Shown: positions 34,527 through 43,842 of the stretch, in pieces | Numbering within the stretch: the stretch's first letter is position 1 | How the letters are laid out: every line of letters starts with the position of its first letter | Source of the DNA: Brevibacillus reuszeri | Lineage (GTDB): Bacteria > Bacillota > Bacilli > Brevibacillales > Brevibacillaceae | DNA length: 64,000 nucleotides | Assembly: GCF_002897295.1 (NCBI RefSeq) | Contig: NZ_BEXF01000007.1 | Span: 62,001-126,000 of the forward strand | Direction: 5' to 3' | The notes under the pieces: model-generated | What the model saw: only the letters and a program-made list of their open reading frames with translations | The model's database searches: none | Told to the model about the DNA's origin: nothing | Translations under genes and position numbers: made by a program

Positions 34527-36023
34527 TCAGGAAAGCTGCGGGACGCGTTTTTTCTCTGTGACCTCATTTCTGCGCGGGGTGTTGTTACGCATAAATAGAG
34601 CCAATATCAGTGCAATGACCGTAAATAGCGTCGCGATCCAAAACGCATCGCTCGTTCCCATCGCCATGCCCTGCATGGTAGCCAGGCCCATATGTGCCTG
34701 ATCGGCTGGATTGATATGCTCACTTCTGACGATGTCCGCTGTATGTGCTGCACTTTTCGTCGTCATGATCGTCACGAACAATGCTGTCCCCAATGCTCCG
34801 CCAATCGCATTAATCGTATTGGACATAGCGGTTCCATGCGGATTCAATTTCAGCGGCAGGGCGTTCAAGCCTGAGGTCATGACAGGCATCATCAGCATCG
34901 ACAGACCAAACATGCGAACGGTATACAAAGTCACTAAATAAGTGTAGGTCGTATACAAGCTCAGCTTGGTAAACCCAAAGGTCGTGACGATGGTGATGAC
35001 AAGTCCAGTCAGTGCCAGACCCTTCGCCCCAAACTTGTCAAACAGCCTGCCTGTTATCGGCGACATAATCCCCATGATAATACTGCCGGGCAATAGCAGC
35101 AGACCTGATTGAACAGGAGTAAAATGCAGGATATTTTGCACATAGACAGGCAGCAGAATCATGCCTGAATACATCGACATGTTGACCATCAGGCTGATGA
35201 GGACCGCCAGTGTATAGGTCGGTGTCTGGAAAATACGGAACTCCAGCATGGCATGATCAATCGTTAGCTGCCGCCACACAAACACTCCCAGACTGATACA
35301 GCCAATGGCCAGCATAATGATTACTTCCGTATTTCTCCAGCCCAAGCCTCCCGCAGAGCTAAATCCGTACAACAAGCTTCCAAATCCGATTGTCGAGAGC
35401 ATGACTCCCCACACATCCAGCCTTGGACTGCTTGTCTCGGTGACATTTTTCAATACAAAAGAGGAAATGATCAGGACGATAATAGCTATCGGCAGGACAA
35501 TGAAAAACAACAGTCGCCATGAGTAATGCTCCACAATCCATCCGGAAAGCGTAGGACCAATCGCCGGGGCAAACACCATCGCGATACCGACGATGCCCAT
35601 AGCCGATCCCCTTTTTTCAAGCGGGAACATATTGAAAATCACATTCGTCATGAGCGGCATGAGAATGCCCGCGCCTGATGCCTGTACGACACGCCCGACC
35701 AGCATGATTGAAAAGCTTGGCGAGATGCCGCAAATAAGTGTTCCGGCGGCAAACAGACTCATGGCGGTAATGAACAGCTGTCTCGTCGTAAATTTTTGCA
35801 TCAGAAAGGCTGTGGTCGGAATCAAGACACCATTGACCAGCATGTAGATCGTAATGACCCATTGTGCGGTCGAGGTCGTGATATGGAACTGCTCCATCAG
35901 TTTCGGCAAGGCGACATTTAATAGCGTCTGATTGAGCAAAGCGGCGATGGCACCCGCAATAATGACAGCGAGAATCGGCCCTCTACGTATCGAATTGCCT
36001 TCCACTGCTTGATGTTTTGCCAT
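34527..36023 (-). CDS. DHA2-family MFS multidrug exporter (EmrB/QacA)
   Basis: 498 residues with 14 predicted helices. First helix motif D1 LLNQTLLNVALPKL, motif A-like region, and antiporter motif C GIAMVFAPAIGPTLSGWIVE near residues 145-165 identify a proton-driven drug exporter. Start ATG 36023 is 10 bases after AAGGAG; earlier in-frame starts lack a ribosome site. No membrane-fusion partner is adjacent. Confidence 0.92.
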   Translation of the reverse strand: MAKHQAVEGNSIRRGPILAVIIAGAIAALLNQTLLNVALPKLMEQFHITTSTAQWVITIYMLVNGVLIPTTAFLMQKFTTRQLFITAMSLFAAGTLICGISPSFSIMLVGRVVQASGAGILMPLMTNVIFNMFPLEKRGSAMGIVGIAMVFAPAIGPTLSGWIVEHYSWRLLFFIVLPIAIIVLIISSFVLKNVTETSSPRLDVWGVMLSTIGFGSLLYGFSSAGGLGWRNTEVIIMLAIGCISLGVFVWRQLTIDHAMLEFRIFQTPTYTLAVLISLMVNMSMYSGMILLPVYVQNILHFTPVQSGLLLLPGSIIMGIMSPITGRLFDKFGAKGLALTGLVITIVTTFGFTKLSLYTTYTYLVTLYTVRMFGLSMLMMPVMTSGLNALPLKLNPHGTAMSNTINAIGGALGTALFVTIMTTKSAAHTADIVRSEHINPADQAHMGLATMQGMAMGTSDAFWIATLFTVIALILALFMRNNTPRRNEVTEKKRVPQLS

Positions 36024-36135
36024 GATCGTCTTACTCCTTCTCCGCCTACAGGTAATGGTTTTCCAATCCTCGATAGTATGTAACGAGGAAGTGTTTGCCA
36101 TTCTCATTCAGCAAAAAAGGACAGGCTGCTTAAAT

Positions 36136-36163
36136 AAAAGCCTGACCAATACGGCCAGGCTTT
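36136..36163 (-). terminator. Intrinsic terminator of fabF
   Basis: AAAGCCTG-GCC stem with CAGGCTTTTA on the minus strand. Its arms closely resemble the IS-split terminator at 38442/39781. Confidence 0.8.
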
Positions 36164-36200
36164 CCCAATATCTTTTTATAGAGTTTGATTGTGACTTAGA

Positions 36201-37445
36201 CTATATTGTTTCATACTTTTTCAAAACAATCACTGCATTATGCCCACCAAAACCGAATGAATTGGAGATGCCAATATTCAGATTCGGTTGTCGGCGTACC
36301 TGATTCGGCACATAATCCAAATCACAGAGAGGATCACGTTCTTCCTGATTGATCGTAGGCGGAATCAGCCCTTCCTGCAAGCTTTTGGTAAGCGCAATCG
36401 CTTCAGCGCCACCAGCAGCTCCAAACATGTGCCCGATCATCGATTTATTCGCAGTAACAGGAATCCGGTAGGCGCTCTCCCCAAACAAACGCTTGATGGC
36501 TGCTGTTTCTGACCGATCACCGATTTCGGTGCTGGTAGCGTGCGCACTGATCAGATCTACCTCCTCTGGCCCTATCTGCGCTTCCCGTAGCGCCGATTTC
36601 ATCGCTAGATAAGCACCGGTGCCTTCTGGATGAGTCGCGACCATATGATAAGCGTCCGAGCTGGCTCCGTAGCCAATCACTTCAGCGTAAATACGAGCAT
36701 TGCGGCGCTGTGCATGTGAGAGCGACTCCAGAATCAGTATCCCTGCGCCTTCTGCCATCACGAAGCCATCTCGATTGGCATCGAATGGTCTGCTCGCTTT
36801 GGTAGGCTCCTCATTTCTCGCGGACAAAGCGGTGGCATTCCCAAAGCTGGCAAGAGAAATTTCGGTAACTGCCGCTTCCGCCCCGCCTGCTACGACGACA
36901 TCCGCTCCCCCCATTTTGATCAGCCGAAATGCTTCCCCGATCGCTGTATTGCCAATCGAGCAGGCTGTTACAGGTGACATCGTTGGACCCTGGACACCGA
37001 GCTTGATGCTGATCATGGCCGCAGCCATATTAGAGATCATCATGGGCACAAGTGTAGGGCTGACACGCTCCGGGCCTCTTTCCTGCAAAACGGCATGCTG
37101 GTCGAGAAGCGTTTGCACCCCGCCAATTCCAGAACCAACATAGACGCCTACACGCTCACGATCTAGCTGGTCAAGATTCATACCTGAGTCGGTTATCGCT
37201 TCTTCTGTTGCTGCTAGCGCATATTGGCAAAAACGGTCCATTCTCCGTGCTTCCTTGCGTCCGAAACGCCCCTCCGCATCGAAATCTCGAACGATCCCCG
37301 CTATTTTCGTTTTAAATCTCGTAGTATCAAATGTATCAATGCGGGATATGCCCGACTTCCCTTGAACCAAGCTATTCCAAAATTGGTCAACCTGATTTCC
37401 ATTTGGTGAAATGACTCCTAGTCCAGTAATAACGACCCGTTCCAT
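36201..37445 (-). CDS. fabF: 3-oxoacyl-[acyl-carrier-protein] synthase II
   Basis: 414 residues, thiolase fold. Catalytic Cys in PVTACSIGNTAIGEA (about 160-174), His in ISAHATSTEIGD and His in NKSMIGHMFGAAGG; the C-terminal NSFGFGGHNAVIVLKKY is typical. Condenses malonyl-ACP with growing acyl-ACP. The variant SIGN in place of the usual ATGT near the Cys and its isolation from fabD/fabG/acpP suggest a second, specialised copy. AGGGGGAT precedes ATG. Divergent from an XRE/MmyB regulator. Confidence 0.92.
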   Translation of the reverse strand: MERVVITGLGVISPNGNQVDQFWNSLVQGKSGISRIDTFDTTRFKTKIAGIVRDFDAEGRFGRKEARRMDRFCQYALAATEEAITDSGMNLDQLDRERVGVYVGSGIGGVQTLLDQHAVLQERGPERVSPTLVPMMISNMAAAMISIKLGVQGPTMSPVTACSIGNTAIGEAFRLIKMGGADVVVAGGAEAAVTEISLASFGNATALSARNEEPTKASRPFDANRDGFVMAEGAGILILESLSHAQRRNARIYAEVIGYGASSDAYHMVATHPEGTGAYLAMKSALREAQIGPEEVDLISAHATSTEIGDRSETAAIKRLFGESAYRIPVTANKSMIGHMFGAAGGAEAIALTKSLQEGLIPPTINQEERDPLCDLDYVPNQVRRQPNLNIGISNSFGFGGHNAVIVLKKYETI

Positions 37446-37527
37446 CGTGATCCCCCTATCGTAATTATCCTTATGGACACCATCTTGTCACACCTGTTAT
37501 CCTATTACAAGTTGTTGTTTATCCTAG

Positions 37528-37533
37528 TATAAT
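37528..37533 (+). promoter_or_regulatory. -10 box of the XRE/MmyB gene
   Basis: Perfect TATAAT, with TTACAA 17 bases upstream as a weak -35. It overlaps the in-frame ATG at 37532, excluding that ATG as the start. Confidence 0.5.
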
Positions 37534-37567
37534 GAATACCAGAATGACCACCACTACCAAGGATTGG

Positions 37568-38449
37568 ATGAAAACGATGAATCATCAGACAAGATTGCAG
37601 GCTTTGTCTACGTTTTTAAAAACGCAACGAGCGAAAATATTGCCCCAATCAGTCGGACTTGCTCCCGGGACCCGCAGACGCACGCCTGGTTTGCGCAGAG
37701 AAGAGGTAGCCCAACTAGCAGGTGTTAGTGCTACTTGGTATACATGGCTTGAGCAAGGACGCGACATCAAGGTGTCTGCGTCTGTTTTGGACGCGGTCGC
37801 CAAAGCATTACAGCTAACCGTAGATGAGCGAAAATACCTGTATGCACTCGCAATGGAAACAGGTACCGGAGTCAGTATCCAAAAAGAAGAGGCCCCGCAG
37901 ATCAGCCCCTCGCTTTCGCGGATTTTAAAGGAGCTACGCTCTTGTCCGTGCATCATTTCAGACAGACGCTTGCACATCGTCGGGTGGAATGATGCCGCCT
38001 CGCACGTGTTTATGGATTTTGAACAGATCCCATATGAACAGCGAAATATGCTGCGCCTTTTGTTTTCGCGAAAAGAATTTCAACGACTGGCTGTCAATTG
38101 GGAGCATTTTATGAGCGGCTTTCTCGCCATTTTCCGTGCCTATTACGGACAGTATGTGGAGGATGAGTGGTACGAGCAATTTTTAGCAGAAATGAAAGAA
38201 GTACATCCTGATTTTCTCGCTCTCTGGGAAAAAAGTGAAGTCAGCTCGGCTCCTGAGGTTTCGATTGAATTTCGTCATGCAAAAGCCGGAAAGATGCTTT
38301 TCCATCTAACGTCACTACAAGTACAGGGCAGTGCAGATTTGCGCTGCAGTATTTATACGCCGGACCCAGACTCTGCTACTGAAACGAAGCTGAGGCAGCT
38401 AATGGAACGGCCCGAGCAAACAAATACCGCTTATGAAGAAAAAGCCTGA
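37568..38449 (+). CDS. XRE-family regulator with MmyB-like ligand domain
   Basis: About 293 residues. HTH: RTPGLRREEVAQLAGVSATWYTWLEQ typed as RTPGLRREEVAQLAGVS and WYTWLEQGRDIKVSASVL, at about residues 30-75. The C-terminal about 160 residues match the MmyB-type PAS-like ligand-binding fold (HIVGWNDAASHVF, NMLRLLFSR). The start is ATG 37568 after AAGGA, or ATG 37577; both leave the HTH intact. Such regulators typically act on a neighbouring oxidoreductase or lipid gene, here perhaps divergent fabF. Confidence 0.87.
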   Translation: MKTMNHQTRLQALSTFLKTQRAKILPQSVGLAPGTRRRTPGLRREEVAQLAGVSATWYTWLEQGRDIKVSASVLDAVAKALQLTVDERKYLYALAMETGTGVSIQKEEAPQISPSLSRILKELRSCPCIISDRRLHIVGWNDAASHVFMDFEQIPYEQRNMLRLLFSRKEFQRLAVNWEHFMSGFLAIFRAYYGQYVEDEWYEQFLAEMKEVHPDFLALWEKSEVSSAPEVSIEFRHAKAGKMLFHLTSLQVQGSADLRCSIYTPDPDSATETKLRQLMERPEQTNTAYEEKA

Positions 38450-38457
38450 CCACAGTG
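38448..38457 (+). repeat. Left copy of IS-flanking direct repeat
   Basis: GACCACAGTG, repeated exactly at 39764-39773 on the other side of the IS. A 10-bp duplication is longer than the usual 3-5 bp of IS3 elements. Confidence 0.6.
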
Positions 38458-38540
38458 ATATTATCCCCTTTGAGTAGACAGTGTAAAAAGCCCGCCCACC
38501 TAACGGTGGGTGGTACACTCTACTTGGAGGGGATTTTTCC

Positions 38541-38879
38541 ATGGCTAAAAAAGGTCAAACATTCAAGCGATATTCCGAGGAGTTTAAGCTGAGGGCAGTA
38601 AACATGTATCAAGAGGAAGGGATGGGTTATGAAGCAATAGCTAAAGAATTAGGGATACCTAGTAAAACTCAAGTTCGACAATGGGTACGAAAAAAGAATA
38701 GCGGCGAAAGTTTTGTGGATCAAAGAGGAAGGAATCGTTCGAGTGACACCCCATTTGTTGGTCGTCCAAGAACCAAGTTTACTACTGTTGAAGAGGAAAG
38801 GGACTATTTAAAGGCGCAGGTAGAATACCTAAAAAAGCGCAATCCCAGTCTACATCTGGGGGGAAGGTATGGAAAATAA
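38541..38879 (+). CDS. IS3-family transposase OrfA
   Basis: 112 residues with an N-terminal HTH (YEAIAKELGIPSKTQVRQWV) for inverted-repeat binding and a C-terminal helix. TTGGAGGGG precedes ATG. Near its end lies A-AAA-AAG (38831-38837), the standard -1 slippery heptamer; slippage enters the orfB frame and yields the OrfAB transposase. Confidence 0.92.
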   Translation: MAKKGQTFKRYSEEFKLRAVNMYQEEGMGYEAIAKELGIPSKTQVRQWVRKKNSGESFVDQRGRNRSSDTPFVGRPRTKFTTVEEERDYLKAQVEYLKKRNPSLHLGGRYGK

Positions 38880-38887
38880 CTCGGTTT

Positions 38888-39730
38888 ATGATCATGCACG
38901 AGATGCGTAAAAAATATCCACTTACTTGGTTGGTAGAAATCGCGCAAGTGTCACGGTCGGGTTTTTACAAATGGCTTAGCACCAAAGGAAGGCCGTCAGC
39001 AAGAAATGAGTCCAATCAAAATTTGAAAAAGCATATGATGGCGATTCATTTGGAGCATCCATACTACGGCTATCCACGAATGCAGATAGCATTAAAGAAG
39101 AAAGGATTGAATGCGAATCACAAGCGAATATACCGCCTGATGAAAGAATTAAACCTTCAATCCATCATCAGAAAGAAGCGCCGCTATTTTGGTAAAGCTC
39201 CTTCCATTGTATATCCTAACTTACTTAACCGTAAGTTTAGAGTGGATAAGCCCAATAAGGTATTTGTAACAGATATAACGTATGTTGCACTTCATAACCG
39301 TTACTATTACCTTTCGGTCATTCAAGACCTATTTAACAACGAAGTTGTTGCCTGGAAAATTTCCAAGCGAAATGATTTACAACTTGTGTTAGACACTGTA
39401 GAACAGCTAAACGATGAAAGAGACGTGCAGAAGGCAACCCTACATTCAGATCAGGGCTTCCAATACACGTCTCGACAGTACAATAAGCGAATAAAGGAAC
39501 TTGGCATAAGTGGCAGCCACTCTCGCAAAGGAAACTGCCTTGATAACGCCTGCATCGAATCCTTTTTTTCGCATCTCAAAACTGAGACATTGTACTTTAC
39601 TGAGTGTAAGACAGAAGAAGACCTCTTTCAAGCTATTGAAAAATACATATGGTTTTATAACCATGAACGGTTTCAGAAAAAATTAAACCAGTGTGCCCCG
39701 GTAGAATACCGAAACACACTGGCTGCTTAG
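38888..39730 (+). CDS. IS3-family transposase OrfB (integrase core)
   Basis: 280 residues from the first ATG; the open frame continues upstream to the slippery site at 38837, so most product is likely the OrfAB fusion. The HTH_21 region HPYYGYPRMQIALKKKGL and the rve catalytic core follow, with D in FVTDITYVAL, D in LHSDQGFQYTS and E in NACIESFFSHLK. AT-richer than the neighbouring genes, in keeping with transfer. Confidence 0.93.
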   Translation: MIMHEMRKKYPLTWLVEIAQVSRSGFYKWLSTKGRPSARNESNQNLKKHMMAIHLEHPYYGYPRMQIALKKKGLNANHKRIYRLMKELNLQSIIRKKRRYFGKAPSIVYPNLLNRKFRVDKPNKVFVTDITYVALHNRYYYLSVIQDLFNNEVVAWKISKRNDLQLVLDTVEQLNDERDVQKATLHSDQGFQYTSRQYNKRIKELGISGSHSRKGNCLDNACIESFFSHLKTETLYFTECKTEEDLFQAIEKYIWFYNHERFQKKLNQCAPVEYRNTLAA

Positions 39731-39744
39731 GCTTTTTTAATTGT

Positions 39745-39773
39745 GTCTACTTGACAGGGGTAAGACCACAGTG
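39745..39773. repeat. Right IS inverted repeat and flanking direct repeat
   Basis: 39745-39763 is the complement of the left terminal repeat; 39764-39773 is the GACCACAGTG duplicate. Confidence 0.6.
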
Positions 39774-39798
39774 GCCAGGCTTTTGGTTCCAATTTTGT

Positions 39799-41421
39799 TT
39801 AGTGATTGATGATGCCTACACGCGCTCCTGCTGCAGCGTGATTGTCGGCTTCCACACAGCCTTCCTTCCACAGCATGTAGCGAATACTGTCAGCCAATGC
39901 TTCCCAGCTCGCTTCGATCACGTTTGTAGACACGCCGACTGTACTCCATTTTTCCCCGTTGCTTGCCGATTCGATCAAAACGCGAACCTTTGCTGCCGTT
40001 GCACCATTCTCATCGAGTACGCGTACCTTGTAATCGGCGAGATGCATATTGGCGATGCAAGGATAATAGCCTTCCAGCGCTTTTCGCATGGCATTGTCGA
40101 GGGCGTTGACCGGACCGTTGCCATCTGCTGCTGTATGAACGGTTTCGCCATTGACGCTAAGCTTTACTGTAGCCTCCGAAGTGATCGATTGCACAGCCGC
40201 TTTTTCCATCAAAATTTTGAACGAGTCGAGTGTGAACAGGTTTTTCAGCTTGCCTGCTGCTTCCAAAAGCATCAGTGTTAGTGAAGCTTCCGCCCCTTCA
40301 TACTGATAGCCCTGGAACTCGCGCTCTTTAATCCGGGTAATCACCTCGCGTGCTTTTTCACGATCCAGCGAGAGATCGATTTCCAGCTCCTCCATTTTTG
40401 CCAGCAGATTGCTTTGACCCGCCAGCTCGGAAACGAGAACGCGCCTTTTGTTGCCGATATTTTCCGGCTCGATATGCTCATACGTTTTTGGATCACGCAG
40501 CACGGCGCTCACGTGGATACCACCCTTGTGCGCAAATGCACTATGTCCAACAAACGGTTGATTGTTAGGCAGTGTCATATTAGCAATCTCTGCAACATAA
40601 CGAGAGAGCTGCGTTAAATCTTGCAGTTGTTCATTCGAAATGCAGGTAAACCCGAGCTTCAGCTGCAAATTCGGTACAACAGAGATCAGGTTGACGTTTC
40701 CACAGCGTTCGCCGATTCCATTGATCGTGCCCTGTACCTGCTTTGCTCCCGCCTGAACTGCTGCCAGAGCGTTCGCGACCGCTACCCCGCTGTCGTTGTG
40801 TGGATGAATCCCAATCGGAACACGCAGCTGGTTCACGGCGTTTTTCACAATATCATAGACCTCATGTGGCAGGCTTCCGCCATTTGTATCACACAGAACA
40901 ATCCAGTCTGCGCCAGCTTCCTCAGCAGCCTCGAGTACCCGTAGGGCGTAGCGAGGGTTCGCCTTGTAGCCATCAAAGAAGTGCTCCGCCAAAAAGAGCG
41001 TCGTCAGGCCTTTTTCTTTGAGGAAAGCAACGGAATCAGCTACCATTCGAATATTTTCTTCCAGTGTCGTTTTTAGAGCGTCTGTAACGTGCAAATCCCA
41101 AGACTTCCCAAAAATTGCAGCTGCCGAGACACCACTGGCGATCAGCGCCTGCAAATTCTCGTCCTCGGATGCAGCTACGTTCGGACGACAGGTGCTACCA
41201 AAAGCCGTAATCTTGGCATGCTGCAGCGGAATCTCCCGGACGCGCTCGAAAAATGCCATGTCCTTTGGATTGCTGCCTGGCCATCCACCCTCGATAAAAT
41301 CGATACCAAACTGATCCAGCCGCAGTGCGATCTTTATCTTGTCTTCCACTGACAGGCTGATCCCTTCCCCCTGCGTACCATCTCGCAGGGTCGTATCATA
41401 CAGATACACCTTGCTCTCCAT
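39799..41421 (-). CDS. cimA: Citramalate synthase
   Basis: 540 residues. HMGL-like TIM barrel with LYDTTLRDGTQGEG near the N-terminus, metal-binding HPHNDSGVAVANAL, and GTINGIGERCGNVN, then the C-terminal LeuA-type regulatory domain from about residue 395. The TLRDGTQGEGIS variant and the length fit citramalate synthase, which makes citramalate from pyruvate and acetyl-CoA for isoleucine, rather than 2-isopropylmalate synthase. Start is probably ATG 41421; ATGs at 41433 and 41439 are in frame, and the ribosome site (GGTGG) is weak for all. Confidence 0.9.
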   Translation of the reverse strand: MESKVYLYDTTLRDGTQGEGISLSVEDKIKIALRLDQFGIDFIEGGWPGSNPKDMAFFERVREIPLQHAKITAFGSTCRPNVAASEDENLQALIASGVSAAAIFGKSWDLHVTDALKTTLEENIRMVADSVAFLKEKGLTTLFLAEHFFDGYKANPRYALRVLEAAEEAGADWIVLCDTNGGSLPHEVYDIVKNAVNQLRVPIGIHPHNDSGVAVANALAAVQAGAKQVQGTINGIGERCGNVNLISVVPNLQLKLGFTCISNEQLQDLTQLSRYVAEIANMTLPNNQPFVGHSAFAHKGGIHVSAVLRDPKTYEHIEPENIGNKRRVLVSELAGQSNLLAKMEELEIDLSLDREKAREVITRIKEREFQGYQYEGAEASLTLMLLEAAGKLKNLFTLDSFKILMEKAAVQSITSEATVKLSVNGETVHTAADGNGPVNALDNAMRKALEGYYPCIANMHLADYKVRVLDENGATAAKVRVLIESASNGEKWSTVGVSTNVIEASWEALADSIRYMLWKEGCVEADNHAAAGARVGIINH

Positions 41422-41593
41422 GTCTCCACCCATTTCCATTGTTTTTAAGCTTTTTATACGCTCCAGAATTTATTAGCATTCACGATACTGAAATCTGGAA
41501 CTTTCAGAATAATCCCACCATTTGAAACTTTGGATGTTACCCAGTATAACATAGCCTAAATGGAAAGAAAACGCGCGAAATCACTGGTTTTTT

Positions 41594-42433
41594 CTATGTC
41601 CTTGGGTGGAGGACAAAAGCTGCCGTTTGCTCGATTGCTGCCTCGAGCTGAGGCGAAGTTCCCGAAAACGGATGACGCGTGTTAAACGTATGATCGGCGC
41701 CCTCTATCCAGTGCAGCTCACTGTTTTTGGCAACCGCGTGCAGGCGTTTTGCACCCTCTACCAGACGGACAAAATCTTTTTCGCCAATGATGATGCACAG
41801 AGGCTGCTGCATCACAGAAACCTTTTCCAAGAGGTCGTATTCCTGCTGATTGTTATCCACATCATCAATAACTACGCGTGTAATAGGCATGTTTTGGCCT
41901 GTACGCGCATTCGGTATGTAGCCTACTCCGTTTTCCTCAATTTGCTGGCGCAGCTTTTCATCAAACAAATTGACATGGGCGATTCCGTTCCAGGTGACGA
42001 TGCCTGTGACATGCGGGTTGCCTGCACCAAACAGAATCGCGTCTCCTCCGCCCTTGCTATGCCCGAGTACATATAGGCTTGTTTTGTCTACATAGCTCGG
42101 TAAAGGAATTTTGCCAGCTGTAATCCATTCCGTCAGCACGGTTAAATCTGCAATCTCTCGTGCGTATGTATTGCGCCCGAACTTCTCCAGCTCGTCAAAA
42201 TCAGTCAAGCTCTCCCCTACACCGTTGCAGCTAAAGTTGAACCGGATCGTCGCAATTCCCCGTTTTGCCAGCTCCTCTGCTACATACGGAAAGCTACCCC
42301 AATCCTTGAAGCCCTTAAAGCCATGGCAAAAAATAAGCAGTGGCTGTTTGGACCCACTGGACTCAATTGCGTGTAGATCACCACGGATGATCAAATCGTC
42401 TCCTGCCGGAATGGAAAAAGTAGTATGGATCAT
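41594..42433 (-). CDS. Alpha/beta hydrolase
   Basis: 279 residues. Nucleophile elbow GHSKGGG (about 131-137), oxyanion-hole region CHGFKGFKDWG, acid in IIIGEKDFVRLV and His in WIEGADHTFN. Resembles dienelactone hydrolase/acyl esterase-type enzymes. Substrate unknown. AAGGAG precedes ATG. Monocistronic. Confidence 0.87.
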   Translation of the reverse strand: MIHTTFSIPAGDDLIIRGDLHAIESSGSKQPLLIFCHGFKGFKDWGSFPYVAEELAKRGIATIRFNFSCNGVGESLTDFDELEKFGRNTYAREIADLTVLTEWITAGKIPLPSYVDKTSLYVLGHSKGGGDAILFGAGNPHVTGIVTWNGIAHVNLFDEKLRQQIEENGVGYIPNARTGQNMPITRVVIDDVDNNQQEYDLLEKVSVMQQPLCIIIGEKDFVRLVEGAKRLHAVAKNSELHWIEGADHTFNTRHPFSGTSPQLEAAIEQTAAFVLHPRT

Positions 42434-42579
42434 TGATCGTTCACTCCTTCATGAATATGCCTCGATTTTACTTTTCTTCTAGTATGCTATGTTCCCTTCA
42501 TAAAAGAAACAACAGCAATAAGAAAAGCTCTAGATGAGCAGAAGGTTATGCTTGCTTGATCAGGAAGCGAGTATGCAAG

Positions 42580-42610
42580 AAAAAAAAGACCTTCCGTTGA
42601 CCGGAAGATC
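42580..42610 (-). terminator. Intrinsic terminator of the ATP-grasp gene
   Basis: Minus strand GATCTTCCG and CGGAAGGTC with a 5-base loop, followed by TTTTTTTT. Confidence 0.85.
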
Positions 42611-43732
42611 CTAGTATTGTGAACGGGCTTGAGCTTGCTCTTGCTCTTGCTCTTCTATTTGATTGGCGAGGTATAAAGCGTACTCCAATGGTCTGCGCAC
42701 AGCCTGCAAGTATCGCTTATGCTGTCCCAGCTGTCGAAATATTTCCCGTCCCGGCTTGGGATTGATCTCGATGATCCATACTCTACCCTGAATATCGATA
42801 CCAAGATCAAATCCAAATTCCATCATCTGTCCATAATGCTTCTCGATGCGTGACACCGTTTTAAGCGCCAGCTCCTTGCACTCCAAAATGATGCGCTCTG
42901 CTTCTTCCCGCCCGAAATGATTAATCAAAAAAGCAGCCGCCGGCACCGCAGAACCTCCCCCGTGCAGATTGGAGGTCGATGAACGACTTGCCCCTATGCG
43001 TATGCCCATGCCTGTCAGGCGCCATTCGCCACTGCCGTCCTTTTGTACCAGCAGCCGTGCATCCACCGTTCTCCCTGGTATTAAGGACAGCTGAAGTCCT
43101 TGCTGCAAGAAAAACTGCTCATTCCCGCTCTTCTCTGAATCCATCCAGCTCTCCAGTCTTTTGCATAAATCAGCAAGGGTGTACAGTCTTTCCCTGCTTT
43201 TGGCCTGCTGCTTGGTCCTGCCGTGTAGCACGTATCCGCTCGACTGTCGTTCCACTCGCAAAATACTGCGTCCTCCCGTGCCGTTCGTTGGCTTTAAGTA
43301 AACCATGCGGTGCTGCTCAAGCATGGAAAACAACGTTTCTTTGGAATAAGGACACGTCTCTGGCAACCATCGCGCAAGCTCTGGGTCCTGCACGAGTACC
43401 TGGTGTACGCGATATTTATTGGAGAAGCGATTATTCGCATAGCGAAACCATGGCTGCTTGCGAAAAGGCAGATACATACTATGCTTAGCTAACGGATAAT
43501 AGCGATATCGGTCGATGACTATGTCGGGCCAATCGTACCAGTCACTCGTCCAGCCGGTCTCCAGCGGGACATAGCCTCTGATTTGGCGGATTGAATAACG
43601 GACATCCTGCGGACTGAACAAAAAGACCTCAGCGCCCATTTTCACTCCTTCCTTTACCAGCCGGCTCAGAAAACCTGGTTCAACAAATCCTGTTTCTCCT
43701 CGGTAGGTTAGTATGCCAATCCGTTTCCGCAC
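42611..43732 (-). CDS. YheC/YheD-family ATP-grasp protein
   Basis: About 373 residues. Opening IGILTYRGETGF and the ATP-grasp core with YLKPTNGTGGRSILRVER, RTVDARLLVQKDGSGEW and metal-binding WIIEINPKPGREIF are typical of the YheC/D endospore coat-associated family. The tail EQEQEQAQARSQY is encoded by a GAGCAA hexamer repeat (42626-42657). AAAGGAGG is 12 bases before GTG 43732 and only 3-4 before in-frame TTG/GTG codons, so 43732 is preferred. Role in spore assembly inferred from family. Confidence 0.85.
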   Translation of the reverse strand: MRKRIGILTYRGETGFVEPGFLSRLVKEGVKMGAEVFLFSPQDVRYSIRQIRGYVPLETGWTSDWYDWPDIVIDRYRYYPLAKHSMYLPFRKQPWFRYANNRFSNKYRVHQVLVQDPELARWLPETCPYSKETLFSMLEQHRMVYLKPTNGTGGRSILRVERQSSGYVLHGRTKQQAKSRERLYTLADLCKRLESWMDSEKSGNEQFFLQQGLQLSLIPGRTVDARLLVQKDGSGEWRLTGMGIRIGASRSSTSNLHGGGSAVPAAAFLINHFGREEAERIILECKELALKTVSRIEKHYGQMMEFGFDLGIDIQGRVWIIEINPKPGREIFRQLGQHKRYLQAVRRPLEYALYLANQIEEQEQEQAQARSQY

Positions 43733-43795
43733 CGGGGGCAACACCCTCCTTTGTGTACATTCGCCCTATCTCCCTATCAGTTTATGGCTGAAAGT

Positions 43796-43834
43796 AAAAA
43801 AAGCGCCTTTACCCTTGATAGGCAAAAGCGCATT
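43796..43834 (-). terminator. Strong intrinsic terminator
   Basis: GCGCTTTTGCC pairs with GGTAAAGGCGC on the minus strand, followed by TTTTTTTAC; serves the amidohydrolase gene. Confidence 0.88.
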
Positions 43835-43842
43835 TTCATAGG

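Larger units (their letters stand above)
38458..39763 (+). mobile_element. IS3-family insertion sequence (IS150-like), about 1.3 kb
   Basis: Bounded by GACCACAGTG direct repeats. Imperfect terminal inverted repeats are seen: TTATCCCCTTTGAGTAGAC at the left (38461-38479) and the complement of GTCTACTTGACAGGGGTAA at the right (39745-39763), with a one-base gap. It holds orfA and orfB in -1 register. A CCCACC/GGTGGG hairpin (38495-38510) lies just inside the left end ahead of orfA. It lies in the loop of what was one terminator hairpin. Both frames are intact, so it may still be mobile. Confidence 0.9.
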
